A stretch of DNA of 64,000 bases from contig JAWDGP010001095.1 in the NCBI GenBank assembly GCA_033675545.1, forward strand, positions 58,501 to 122,500, given 5' to 3'. The notes beneath the pieces are model-generated. The model saw only the letters and a list, made by a program, of their open reading frames with translations. It did no database searches and was not told the origin of the DNA. This DNA is from Elysia crispata. Its lineage: Eukaryota > Mollusca > Gastropoda > Plakobranchidae. The first letter of the stretch is position 1. The number at the start of each line of letters is the position of its first letter. Shown in pieces: positions 30,138 through 41,767 of the stretch. The position numbers and the translations under genes were made by a program.

Positions 30138-31153
30138 TGTTATATTTTCGGTCAGTCAATGACGTGAGCACTCTCCGCTTGTTTGTCCGTATCGGGTTAT
30201 CACGCTACATTTAGAAACAAGGCCGCCTTTTTAAACCGGGAAAATAATAGCCGTACCGTCGCTGACGTCACGCTCCGACAAAATAGCCATTGATCTGAAT
30301 TTTGAATGAACCATAATTGTCTCCCCTTTGTCGTCGGTTCCTATCTGAGGTAACTTGAGCATGTCAAAGATAGTCGGGTAAAAATATTGTATCGCTACGT
30401 TAATGTATTGATTTCGGCATTATTACTCTCACACATAATATAGTCCTGATTAAAGGGAAGACAGGGAGAAATTGAGCTGTCTCAGGTATGAAAGGAAGCG
30501 CTGGATGGTCATGATATTGCTTTGACTTAAATCCAGTAAGATTCGCGCCGTTAGTGGATGAGTTTGGAGTCTAACCTTTCAACCCTGCCTTGTTTGTAAG
30601 GAATACATTGTTGTGATGTAGGAAAACTGCGGATTTAGACTCTGGTGGTCATGGTAAAAGAGGAATCAATTGCAATTATGCTTTTACTCCTTTACCATTG
30701 GTTGTCTGGAGTATCTTGCCTCTGAATTGAAAAAAAAAAAAAAATCACAGCTCTCACAACACTTTTAACGTTGCGACAAGGACTGCTTAATTTTTTGTAG
30801 ATAGAGTAGATTTCTTTTCTTGGACATTACAAGCGATAAGCGATTCCGACTCTGTTCGCTGAACAACTTGCACTTGCATGAGTTTGTCTTTCAAAAATAT
30901 GCAGCAACGTTTCCCCTGATTTCTCAGAAAATAAATCTAGATATGTTGTTATTTAGGGCAGCAATATAAAACTTGCTATGAGGGGCGTTCAGTTTGAGCT
31001 GATAGCTTGTCGCAATTAGAGTGAAAATTTGATTTAAAGTTCTGTGAATCCTTTGAAAATGAAAATTGAACGTTATTCGTGTACTTATTATATTCATTTA
31101 TTTTATACGAAACATCATTGCATGCACTATCTTTTCCATTCTGCATCCCTTTT

Positions 31154-31156
<3 letters not shown>
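30138..31156. other. single-copy DNA
   Basis: Contains a CRE-like site at 30263. No ORF or other feature recognised. Confidence 0.55.
30263..30270. promoter_or_regulatory. palindromic CRE-like octamer TGACGTCA
   Basis: Exact CREB/ATF palindrome, 125 bp downstream of a (GA)n tract and within CpG-containing sequence. Function inferred. Confidence 0.3.

Positions 31157-31211
<55 letters not shown>
31157..31211. repeat. (CT)n microsatellite, about 27 units
   Basis: Perfect CT repeat. Confidence 0.97.
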
Positions 31212-31214
<3 letters not shown>

Positions 31215-31508
31215 CTGTCTCATTTAGCGCTATAAAGTGGGGCATACGCCGCGTTGCACTTAAACTACATCATCATCCCTTAAAACACCGGAGTGAATTC
31301 GAATCAAAATCCAAACACAAATCAAAGAAACTTATGTCCCAGGTAAGTTGAGTTTGATTATATAATAACCCTGAACGATGCTATTTTAAGATGACGGTGA
31401 TAATGCAATCAGTGTTGAAAGGAAGTACATCAAAGATTCTTCTTGTGTCGCAGCAGCTAACCGTCGTGTCCCCTGCTCTCCCCGTGCGACCTTCGATTGT
31501 CTGCTGCG

Positions 31509-31584
31509 TCTCTCTGTCTCTCTCTGTCTCTCTCTCTGTCTCTCTCTGTCTCTCTCTCTCTCTCTGTCTCTCTCTCTGTCTCTG

Positions 31585-31620
<36 letters not shown>

Positions 31621-31776
31621 TGTCTCTCTCTCTCTCTCTGTCTCTCTCTCTGTCTCTGTCTCTCTGTCTCTCTCTCTCTCTCTGTCTCTCTCTCTCTCTC
31701 TGTCTCTCTCTCTCTCTGTCTCTCTCTCTGTCTCTGTCTCTCTCTCTCTGTCTCTCTCTCTCTGTCTCTGTCTCTC

Positions 31777-31870
<94 letters not shown>
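31509..31870. repeat. 362-bp (CT)n tract with G-punctuated left part
   Basis: From 31509 to about 31794 CT units are interrupted by single G (CTGTCTCT) at irregular 6-14 bp spacing; the rest is perfect CT. The nearly 190-codon ORFs on both strands are Ser/Leu or Arg/Glu translations of the tract. Confidence 0.96.
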
Positions 31871-32249
<379 letters not shown>

Positions 32250-32352
32250 TCGCTCTGTTTTTAGAGTAATATTTAACACCGACATAAAAATTGAACTTTC
32301 ACTATTTCGATAGAAGTATAGAGACGGAATAGTAGGAGACGAGGGAGGGAGC

Positions 32353-32354
<2 letters not shown>

Positions 32355-32432
<78 letters not shown>
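32355..32432. repeat. (GA)n microsatellite, 39 units
   Basis: Perfect GA repeat. Confidence 0.97.
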
Positions 32433-32435
<3 letters not shown>

Positions 32436-33958
32436 CATGAATGAATGATTATAGCTGTTTTGTGTTATCGTTAATATGCCCTGTTTGTTTCCATTCTTGG
32501 TTCCCAAGATGCTATTATTGAACTTACTTTAGAATTTCATACTTAACTGGATTTTCTTCTTGAGCTTTTTTTTTTTTTTATTTTGAAATGATTTCACCTT
32601 CAATTGTTCTTGTTTTCGGTTGCTTTTATATTGTGTTTGCGGTTTTCTTTCTTTTTGCTTTCCCTTGAGGCTCCTGTATCTATTGAGAAGTCACTTCCTG
32701 GTTCGGTTTATATCCACCACAAGTATCATTTCACCTCTTTCTTCAATATCTTGCCTCTTTCTCTGAACTTTTTAATAATTCTTTCCCTACCTCATTATCT
32801 TTCTTCATGTCGTAGATGGGACAAAAAAAACTTGCAGACGTGAAGTTATACACGATTTTAGGTTTGAGTTAGGCGATCTCTTGTTGGATGGGATCGTTAT
32901 GCCTTATTTGTCTCTCTCCAGCATAAACCTGCCTCACGCGGGGTTGTATCTTGTGGTTCGCGTGGTTTGAGATGTTTTGAGGGAAAAAAAAGACGACGTG
33001 ATACTAGATAGCTCAATTGGGCTATGAAGGTTTATGGAGGTAGAGTGGTCGAATGATGGCTCTGGTTATCTGGTGATGGACTCGAATTCCATATCCTCAG
33101 GCCTTCTCTTCTTATGACAGGAGAAGAAGTTTGTGCCTCTGTAGTAATGACATTGAACTATAATATATTTGTCCCTTGCGTGGTTTCTGGCTTGTACTGA
33201 GTTGAATGTCGCATGAGAGACACCACATGATTATCTGTTTAGCTTTTTTAACCCAGTTGCCAGAAACAAGGTAAAACCAGGAGAGTCAATGGCAATATAA
33301 CCACAATGCAATCACCGGAAACACAATCTCAATCTGGACATCGAATGTTTCTTTTCTTTTAATACAACATAACAGTGTCGGAAAATGCAATATCTTCGCT
33401 GAGTGTGACATAAAAAACCCAAAATGATACTGAAGATTATATTGGTAGGTCTATTTTGTCTTTGCAGATTAGACATCAAATTGCGTTCAGAAAACAGAAG
33501 AGTGGCAATGAAAAAAAATAAAAAATTGATTGTGTCTTTGACCACTTCCTGATTACTCTAAACAATTTTTGTGGTTACATGCTTGTAGTAAGTGAACTTC
33601 GCCGTTTTATAGGAATGTTAATCCTGCCCCCCACTGGTCAGACAGCAACGGGTGTAGAAACACGACAGACATTTGGTAACTAAGACAGGCAAGAAAGACA
33701 CTATGGACCTTTCAGACTAGAATTTCGGGAGCGATGTTTCTCGTTCTTTGAACGATGTGCCTCACTTATACATTCTATTTTATTTTTTTTTTTACTGCAA
33801 GTTCCTTGTGTATTTACTTTTTTTTTTCTTTCCTCTTGTTTTAAATTTGTCTTTCCAAGTAGTAAGGGCTGCGGAGGTAAAACATCCGCTTTGGTATTTC
33901 CAGACTAGACTTTCAGTGTTGGGTCCTAACACGGTGTCTCACCTTCAGTCGCCTCGTT
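32433..33958. other. AT-rich single-copy DNA
   Basis: T runs near 32566 and 33783. A weak tRNA-like pair of boxes lies at 33036-33100 (TAGAGTGGTCGAATG then GGACTCGAATTCC). No gene recognised. Confidence 0.5.
33036..33100 (+). pseudogene. weak tRNA-like relic
   Basis: TAGAGTGGTCGAATGATGG resembles an A box/D-arm of tRNA-Ser type, and GGACTCGAATTCC resembles a B box 40 nt later. No convincing cloverleaf; probably an old SINE or tRNA pseudogene fragment. Confidence 0.2.
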
Positions 33959-34625
33959 CCATTACTGCCCAGGGCCCTGCCTGACGGCATCTGTCACTTG
34001 CGGTACTCGATGTGTGGAAACCATTACTGCCCAGGGCCCTGCCTGACGGCATCTCTCACTTGCGGTACTCGATGTGTGGAAACCATTACTGCCCAGGGCC
34101 CTGCCTGACGGCATCTGTCACTTGCGGTACTCGATGTGTGGCCATTACTGCCCAGGGCCCTGCCTGACGGCATCTGTCACTTGCGGTACTCGATGTGTGG
34201 CCATTACTGCCCAGGGCCCTGCCTGACGGCATCTGTCACTTGCGGTACTCGATGTGTGGCCATTACTGCCCAGGGCCCTGCCTGACGGCATCTGTCACTT
34301 GCGGTACTCGATGTGTGGAAACCATTACTGCCCAGGGCCCTGCCTGACGACATCTGTCACTTGCGGTACTCGATGTGTGGAAACCATTGCTGCCCAGGGC
34401 CCTGCCTGACGGCATCTGTCACTTGCGGTACTCGATGTGTGGAAACCATTGCTGCCCAGGGCCCTGCCTGACGGCATCTGTCACTTGCGGTACTCGATGT
34501 GTGGCCATTACTGCCCAGGGCCCTGCCTGACGGCATCTGTCACTTGCGGTACTCGATGTGTGGCCATTACTGCCCAGGGCCCTGCCTGACGGCATCTGTC
34601 ACTTGCGGTACTCGATGTGTGGAAA
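33959..34625. repeat. 59/62-bp minisatellite, 11 copies
   Basis: Unit starts CCATTACTGCCCAGGGCCC and ends CTCGATGTGTGG with or without AAA. Starts: 33959, 34021, 34083, 34142, 34201, 34260, 34322, 34384, 34446, 34505, 34564. Units followed by GGAAACC are 62 bp and those followed by GGCC are 59 bp. Copies are otherwise nearly identical, implying recent expansion. GC content exceeds the surroundings. Confidence 0.97.
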
Positions 34626-36070
34626 CCATTGCTCCTTGAACAAGTTACAAGTAGTTCATTGTGCATCCGATTAGAGTAGTACCCCGGTACAGCCCACGAG
34701 CCGCTTTGTACTGCTGCACGCGACTAATGCCTACCGACAGATCGAGAGCAGACGGTGACCCAATTCATCTCCCAGGTCACTGCGCTGAGGCCAGACGGTT
34801 ATCGATAGTCGGAAGTTGTCGCCTGCAATCAATCGGAGAAGAAGGTCAGCTGGACGACGCTTGGAACAATTGTTTTGGTTTTACTTTGACAGAACGACAG
34901 TCGTGCTGCAGTACAGATATCAATGTCCGATTCTTTTGGTCATTTTCATTTCCTTTCTCTATGCCAGACACTGTCTTCGTGTCTGTCTCTCTGTATGTTT
35001 CCTTTTGTCTCTTTCTCTTTATTTTCTTATCTATCCCCTGACCTTCTGTCTCTCGTCCATCTATCTCACAAACTTCCTGACCCTTCTGCACGCAGGTTTT
35101 TCATACCTCCCATAATTGTCTACAACGCTCTATGTTCAGTACATGCTGTACAAGCGGCTCATGACGCTTCTCTTGATAATGGAGCTAGTCGAAAAAAATT
35201 GAGCACCAGTCAAACGAGCATTTAAAACCGAGGCACTTTAAATTTGGCTCAAAGTTGTAAATTGCACTAAAGTTTGGAGTGGTAATATTATTTTTCAACA
35301 AAATACGGTTTTTAGGAAATTAAAAGCGAAAATGTGATTATTTTCTTAAAAGAAAAAGGTGTTTGCGCGAACAACTTCCTGTAAGCAAGGCTGGATGGAG
35401 ATGGCTGGAATGAAACTAAAACTGGGACTACAGCGTACCGAGTGCAAGCGGCGGCAGTTTTAAAACCGTCTGGAATAGAATGGTATAGATCTACATGTTT
35501 TAGGGTAAGATCTAAGTAAAAGAAAGTTGCTTGAACGCAGATTCTAGATCTAGAGACTAGATATTTACAGCGGCTAGACTGAAATCAAAAGGTTAAATCA
35601 AGATCTAGGTTTTACTTTTAGGCCTCAGAATTTCAAAAGGATTTAAGATCTAGATTCTGTGCTTAGAATTAGAATGATATCTAGATTCTAGGTAAAGATA
35701 GATAGGTGGAAGCAAATATCTGGATCATGTAAGTATGAGGAAAGATATCAAGACCATTTTTAAGTCTAGTTAATACATTGTACACACACGCACTCCATAC
35801 CCGGCAAGTTGACACGTAAAACGCGGCTTTCAGCTTGTACTAGAAATTATAGTAAACTGACGTAAAGGTTCCACGTAACGGTTTAATCGCAGTCGGAAGG
35901 CGCAATCGATCGAAAGTGGGGTCCTCGGAATGGGGTTAGTTCACAGCGGACAAGAAAAAAATATGCCGTTACATAAGGTTTTTGGTGCCAGAAGTAGGAA
36001 GTAAGAATTTGAAATGGTTTGTGAGGGACGAGAGAGGAGGGAAAAATGGGGCGAGGGCTGTAAGCCAAGA
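34626..36070. other. single-copy DNA with AGATCTAG-rich patch
   Basis: GC-moderate sequence to about 34900 (a 126-codon ORF at 34661 lacks recognisable domains), then AT-rich. Between 35480 and 35705, TAGATCTA/TCTAGATT-like words recur many times without a fixed period. Confidence 0.5.
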
Positions 36071-36091
36071 GGGCGGGCGAGAGAGAAAAGG

Positions 36092-36189
<98 letters not shown>

Positions 36190-36370
36190 ATCGAGTGCGT
36201 CACGACTGTTATCACTGACGTCACGAGCTGCCAGAAAGTGTCCGCACTAGCGTCACTACCGCGCGTGAACTCCTCGCTTGCTGCTATATCGGGCATTCCC
36301 GATTGATAACATTGGTCCATTATGGATTGCCTGGTCGGCGGAGCTGCAGTTATTTTGGGCGGGGACTTGA
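36071..36370. promoter_or_regulatory. GC-box/GA-tract/CRE cluster (promoter candidate)
   Basis: GGGCGGGCG at 36071-36079, the (GA)n tract, TGACGTCA at 36216-36223, CpG-containing sequence (CTACCGCGCGTG near 36257) and GGGCGGGG at 36358-36365 sit within 300 bp. This is the densest group of Sp1-type and CREB/ATF-type sites in the window, 940 bp upstream of a donor-like site at 37305. No TATA box. Promoter activity is inferred. Confidence 0.3.
36094..36189. repeat. (GA)n microsatellite
   Basis: Perfect GA to about 36179, then AAAGAGAGAGAA. Confidence 0.96.
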
Positions 36371-37029
36371 TGTCTCCATTCTTGCGAGAGGCTTTTTTTT
36401 TTTTTTTTATAAACAAAACAAAAAACACTGTTCTCTATTTACGTGCAAGTGTTTCTACGCCAGCTTTAAAATCAATGAAACGGTTTTTGCCGGGTTTCTT
36501 GTTTTTGTTTAAAGCCAGCTCCAATCCTCCAAGTTAGAGTTGGCTAGTTTCTTTAACAATTGTATTGCTTTGAGTGCGCCGCCTTAAACTTGTAGTGGAA
36601 ACATATTACGATCTGCTCTCGCTTTGGGTTTGCAGGCTATAGATTATCCACAAGTAGAGGGTTCTCACTAAACGTGTGCGCAGCGCAGAGGGTCGAGTCA
36701 GTAGAGCAGTCAGCCTCACAACAACAGCAGTTGAACTCGCAGGATCCAAACGCTCAAGTGAGCTCCGTCTTCTCTTCCCCGTTTAGGCTTCGCCGAGTAA
36801 ATGTGTTTTTTTTATTTTGGAATTTAAAAAAATGCGTCATATTTAATATTTATAATCGGACACGGAATTTCTAAAGAAGAAGAAAAATCGAAAAAAAAAA
36901 AAAAATAACAACAACCGCTCTCATCAGTTATTATAAAAATGTTTGGTCTCCTTTGCGCGCATTCGATTTATTTCAGGGCTACAGCTTTTTCTCCCAATAT
37001 TATTTTCTGGAACTGTATGCCATTCTTTA

Positions 37030-37031
<2 letters not shown>
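36371..37031. other. single-copy DNA with homopolymers
   Basis: T16 near 36393, A16 near 36889. A short ACAACAACAGCAG patch at 36719. No gene recognised. Confidence 0.55.

Positions 37032-37098
<67 letters not shown>
37032..37098. repeat. (CT)n microsatellite, about 31 units
   Basis: Perfect CT then TTTCTCC. Confidence 0.97.
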
Positions 37099-37099
<1 letters not shown>

Positions 37100-37304
37100 C
37101 TTGAGAGACTGCTTATCTAAGCGCCCTGTATATCTTGCATCGTGAGCATGATGTTTGGCAATTGGGCGACTGATCTAACAACTCTAAATCTGACCAAGAA
37201 TGTCTCAGAAGAGAAGGTTGTACTGGACTCTGTCGTCTGACTCGCCCACGACCAACTTGGTGACCTCCACTCTACAGGGACCCGACACTACTCAAACGTG
37301 ACAG
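37099..37304 (+). other. candidate exon ending at a consensus donor
   Basis: Ends ACGTGACAG|GTGAGT, the best 5' splice-site consensus in the window. ATGs at 37150 and 37200 open frames that stop after 30 and 33 codons, the second immediately before the donor, so an untranslated exon is more likely than a coding one. No acceptor was identified upstream; it could be a first exon driven from the 36.1-36.4 kb cluster. Inference only. Confidence 0.22.
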
Positions 37305-37820
37305 GTGAGTTGGTTCGCGCGTGGATCTATTGGCTTATTTATGGCTCATGGCTGATCCATTTAGCAAGGAGACAAGCATTGGCAGAGACACAGGTCGAAA
37401 GAGACAAACCTACAGACATACAGGCAATGAGTCAAATATAGAGCAAGGAGGTAAACACGAAGATAGATAAAAAGAAAATTCTAAATGGTTCAAGGGTGAG
37501 GAAAGAAGAGAAGAATCGTCGTGATGCCATGTGTAACGGACTGCTGCAGTAATTCATCAAGCGATGGGATCAATCAATGGCGGTGGGGAGAAGAGAGTTC
37601 GCGACCCGCTGTTTGCCACCGTGTGATACTGTTACGTCATACTTTCTTCCACTTTCCTAACGGCTTTTATTGACTTTTGATTTTTTTTTTATCCCCGCTT
37701 CACGACTATGACGAAAGAGAGTAGGCTAAAAGCTTCCAGTTATAGAATTTCCATCCGCTAACTGACGTAATGTAAGAAAATTAGAAGCCCATTTTAGCTG
37801 CACTTTTTCTGCTTGCTGCC
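37305..37820. other. single-copy DNA
   Basis: Moderate composition, nothing recognised. Confidence 0.55.
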
Positions 37821-38003
37821 CTCTTTTTCTTCTTCTTCTTCTTCTTCTTCTTCTTCTTCTTCTTCTTCTTCTTCTTCTTCTTCTTCTTCTTCTTCTTCTT
37901 CTTCTCCTCCTCCTCCTCCTCCTCCTCCTCCTCCTCCTCCTCCTCCTCCTCCTCCTCCTCCTGCTCCTCCTTCTTCTCATCCTCCTCCTCCTCCTTCTTC
38001 TTC

Positions 38004-38035
<32 letters not shown>

Positions 38036-38177
38036 CTTCTTCTTCTTCTTCTTCTTCTTCTTCTTCTTCTTCTTCTTCTTCTTCTTCTTCTTCTTCTTCT
38101 TCTTCTTCTTCTTCTTCTTCTTCTTCTTCTTCTTCTTCTTCTTCTTCGTCTATGTCTTCCACGTCGTCGTCGTCGTC

Positions 38178-38236
<59 letters not shown>

Positions 38237-38240
38237 CATG

Positions 38241-38308
<68 letters not shown>

Positions 38309-38510
38309 GATCATCATCATCATCATCATGATCATCATCATCATCATCATCCTCATGATCATCATCATGATCATCATCATCATCATCATCATCCTCATGA
38401 TCATCATCATCATCATCATCATCATGATCATCATCATCATCATCCTCATCATCATCATCATCATCCTCATCATCATCCTCATCATCATCATGATCATCAT
38501 CATCATCATG

Positions 38511-38545
<35 letters not shown>

Positions 38546-38588
38546 ATTCGTCATTATCATCCTCATCATCATCGTCCTCTTCTTCTTG
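37821..38588. repeat. 768-bp composite: (CTT)n, (CCT)n, (CTT)n, (ATC)n
   Basis: CTT at 37825-37904, CCT at 37905-37960 with CTG/CAT breaks, CTT again at about 38000-38147, a CGT-rich junction near 38160-38176, then ATC units to about 38546 punctuated by CTCATG and ATGATCAT variants. All long ORFs here (Ser/Pro, Glu, Ile, Met runs) are artefacts. Confidence 0.96.
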
Positions 38589-39929
38589 TCCTGCAGTAGA
38601 GTTGTTAGGGACCTGCTTGCGCGTTCGAACCTCAAACTTTCAGAGGTTGACTTTCTCGTTTCCGCCCTTTTTATGCTTTCTATTGTTTCCACATCTCCAT
38701 CTTAAAATTTTCTTGTGGTTCCCCCCCCCCCCCCTCCCCCTACTTTTAATTGCTTTTTCTCTCTATCGAATCAACTTGTTATCCTCCAGAGCACGCCGTT
38801 ACGCCCCCTGGGGAGAGCACGACGCAGTGAGACCCAGAAATAGAATCGAAGCCATTTATGGCAGGTGCATCCGTTATCAGTGCATTAAATTGTAATCTTC
38901 TCTGGCCGCTGCTGAAAGGTGAAATTGGGTGGGGGAGCTGGATGGTGTAAAATACTATTTCCGATACGACCTGTGTCGGACAGGCAGGAATGCACGCAAG
39001 CATAGAGACTTCTGCACGAACTGTGGGGCAAGGACCAGATGGGTCGTTGAAATTAATTTAAAGCGAGCAAAATTTTCCTCGTGAAATAGAATCGTTCGTG
39101 AGAATGTTTAAATAATAGCCGGCACTTTGGTTAAAGCAAACTACTTTTGAATGAACCTGTATAGTTGCAAGCTTATGGGATGAGGAACCTAACTAGTGGC
39201 AGTGGTTGTAGCAAAGCTTGTCAATATAAATTGTAACTTAAGGTATCTTGGAATCAATCCCAGGACAGAGTAGCTCAAGGTCATGATGTCAGAGGTAAAA
39301 TGCATAAGTTATTACTGCGGTCGAGCCCACTTTCCTTTCGACTTAAAAAATAATGCAGAAAAATTGTGTTTTTTTTTGTTGTTTTTATTTTTGTTTTTTT
39401 TGGGGGAAAAAAAAAGGGGGGGGGGAGTTAGCTTTTCTTTTGAACCGAGTCGCTACAATTGCCATGATACAGATATGCCTGGTGGTCCAGAACAGGTCAC
39501 GATACAGAAAGCCACCTGCCCTCTAAGCAGGAGGTAGTGTATGTATTATAGCCATTGTTGTTTGAAAAAAGCCCTTTCACATGGTTGGTTTGAATAAAGC
39601 TATTGCTTTTAATGCTCTGGATCGTGCTTCATAAATTTTCTTACTCTTATCTTGCCAAAATATCATGTATACACATGTAGCTTGTTTCGAGAATGTTGTT
39701 TAAACCAAAATCATTCATTGGCTGAAAGAGAGGTGGGCACGGGAAAGTGAGAAAAGAGTAAAAAATGCACTTTGTGTGAACTCATTGGAACTTTGGACGC
39801 GCGACAGAGGTAAAAGCCTTATTATTTTGACCGAGAACCTTGTCGGATAGTGAGCTGCAGTAATGGTTATAGTATCTGTGGGTTCTGAAAGTAAACATGA
39901 ATCTCGATTTAATCATGACCAACACTTTG
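38589..39929. other. single-copy DNA
   Basis: C-rich run at about 38720-38738 (C17 then CTCCCCC). T/A/G homopolymer cluster near 39368-39424. A weak tRNA-like box pair at 38592-38634 was not convincing. No gene recognised. Confidence 0.5.
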
Positions 39930-40208
39930 CGTCTCATACGTACATCCCTTATCAAAGCAACAGGTTCCCCTGTGCCGCTGCAGCATTTCCTGATTGGCTT
40001 GGGCCAGCGTTTAAATAATTATAGTGCAAAGGAAAAAGAGAAAAAAAAAACATCGCAAAGATTGTTAAATGTAATCGTAACTTAAAAAGCTCAACATGTC
40101 TTTTGACATCTAAAAGCTAACAGGCGTCATCATTACCACATATTTTTTTTTCTTATCTCTCGATCTAATAGAAAGTTATGCAATGAATGCAACAAAAATG
40201 TGCGGGTT
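39930..40208 (+). mobile_element. dispersed repeat, copy 1 (non-autonomous element)
   Basis: Over 90% identical by eye, in inverted orientation, to 46826-47128. Shared landmarks in order: CATCCCTTATCAAAGCAACA, GCTGCAGCATTTCCT, an internal poly(A) (A10 here), CATCGCAAAGATTGTTAAAT, GCTAACAGGCGTCATCATT and CTCGATCTAATAGAAAGTTA. Flanks do not match, so the homology is the element itself. No ORF, no clear tRNA promoter and no convincing terminal inverted repeat, so the class (SINE or MITE) is undetermined. Confidence 0.7.
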
Positions 40209-40269
40209 CCCTCAAATAAGGAAGAAGAAAACACGTTAATATGCTGTCATATAAATGAAGAAAGGAAAA

Positions 40270-41764
<1,495 letters not shown>

Positions 41765-41767
41765 CAA

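Noticed and set aside
38592..38634. Pol III box pair (TAGAGTTGTTAGG...CGTTCGAACC)
   Set aside because: Boxes are too close (about 30 nt) and no cloverleaf forms; probably chance.
37726..38705. Ser/Pro, Glu, Arg and Met/Ile-rich ORFs up to 180 codons
   Set aside because: Translations of the CTT/CCT/ATC composite.
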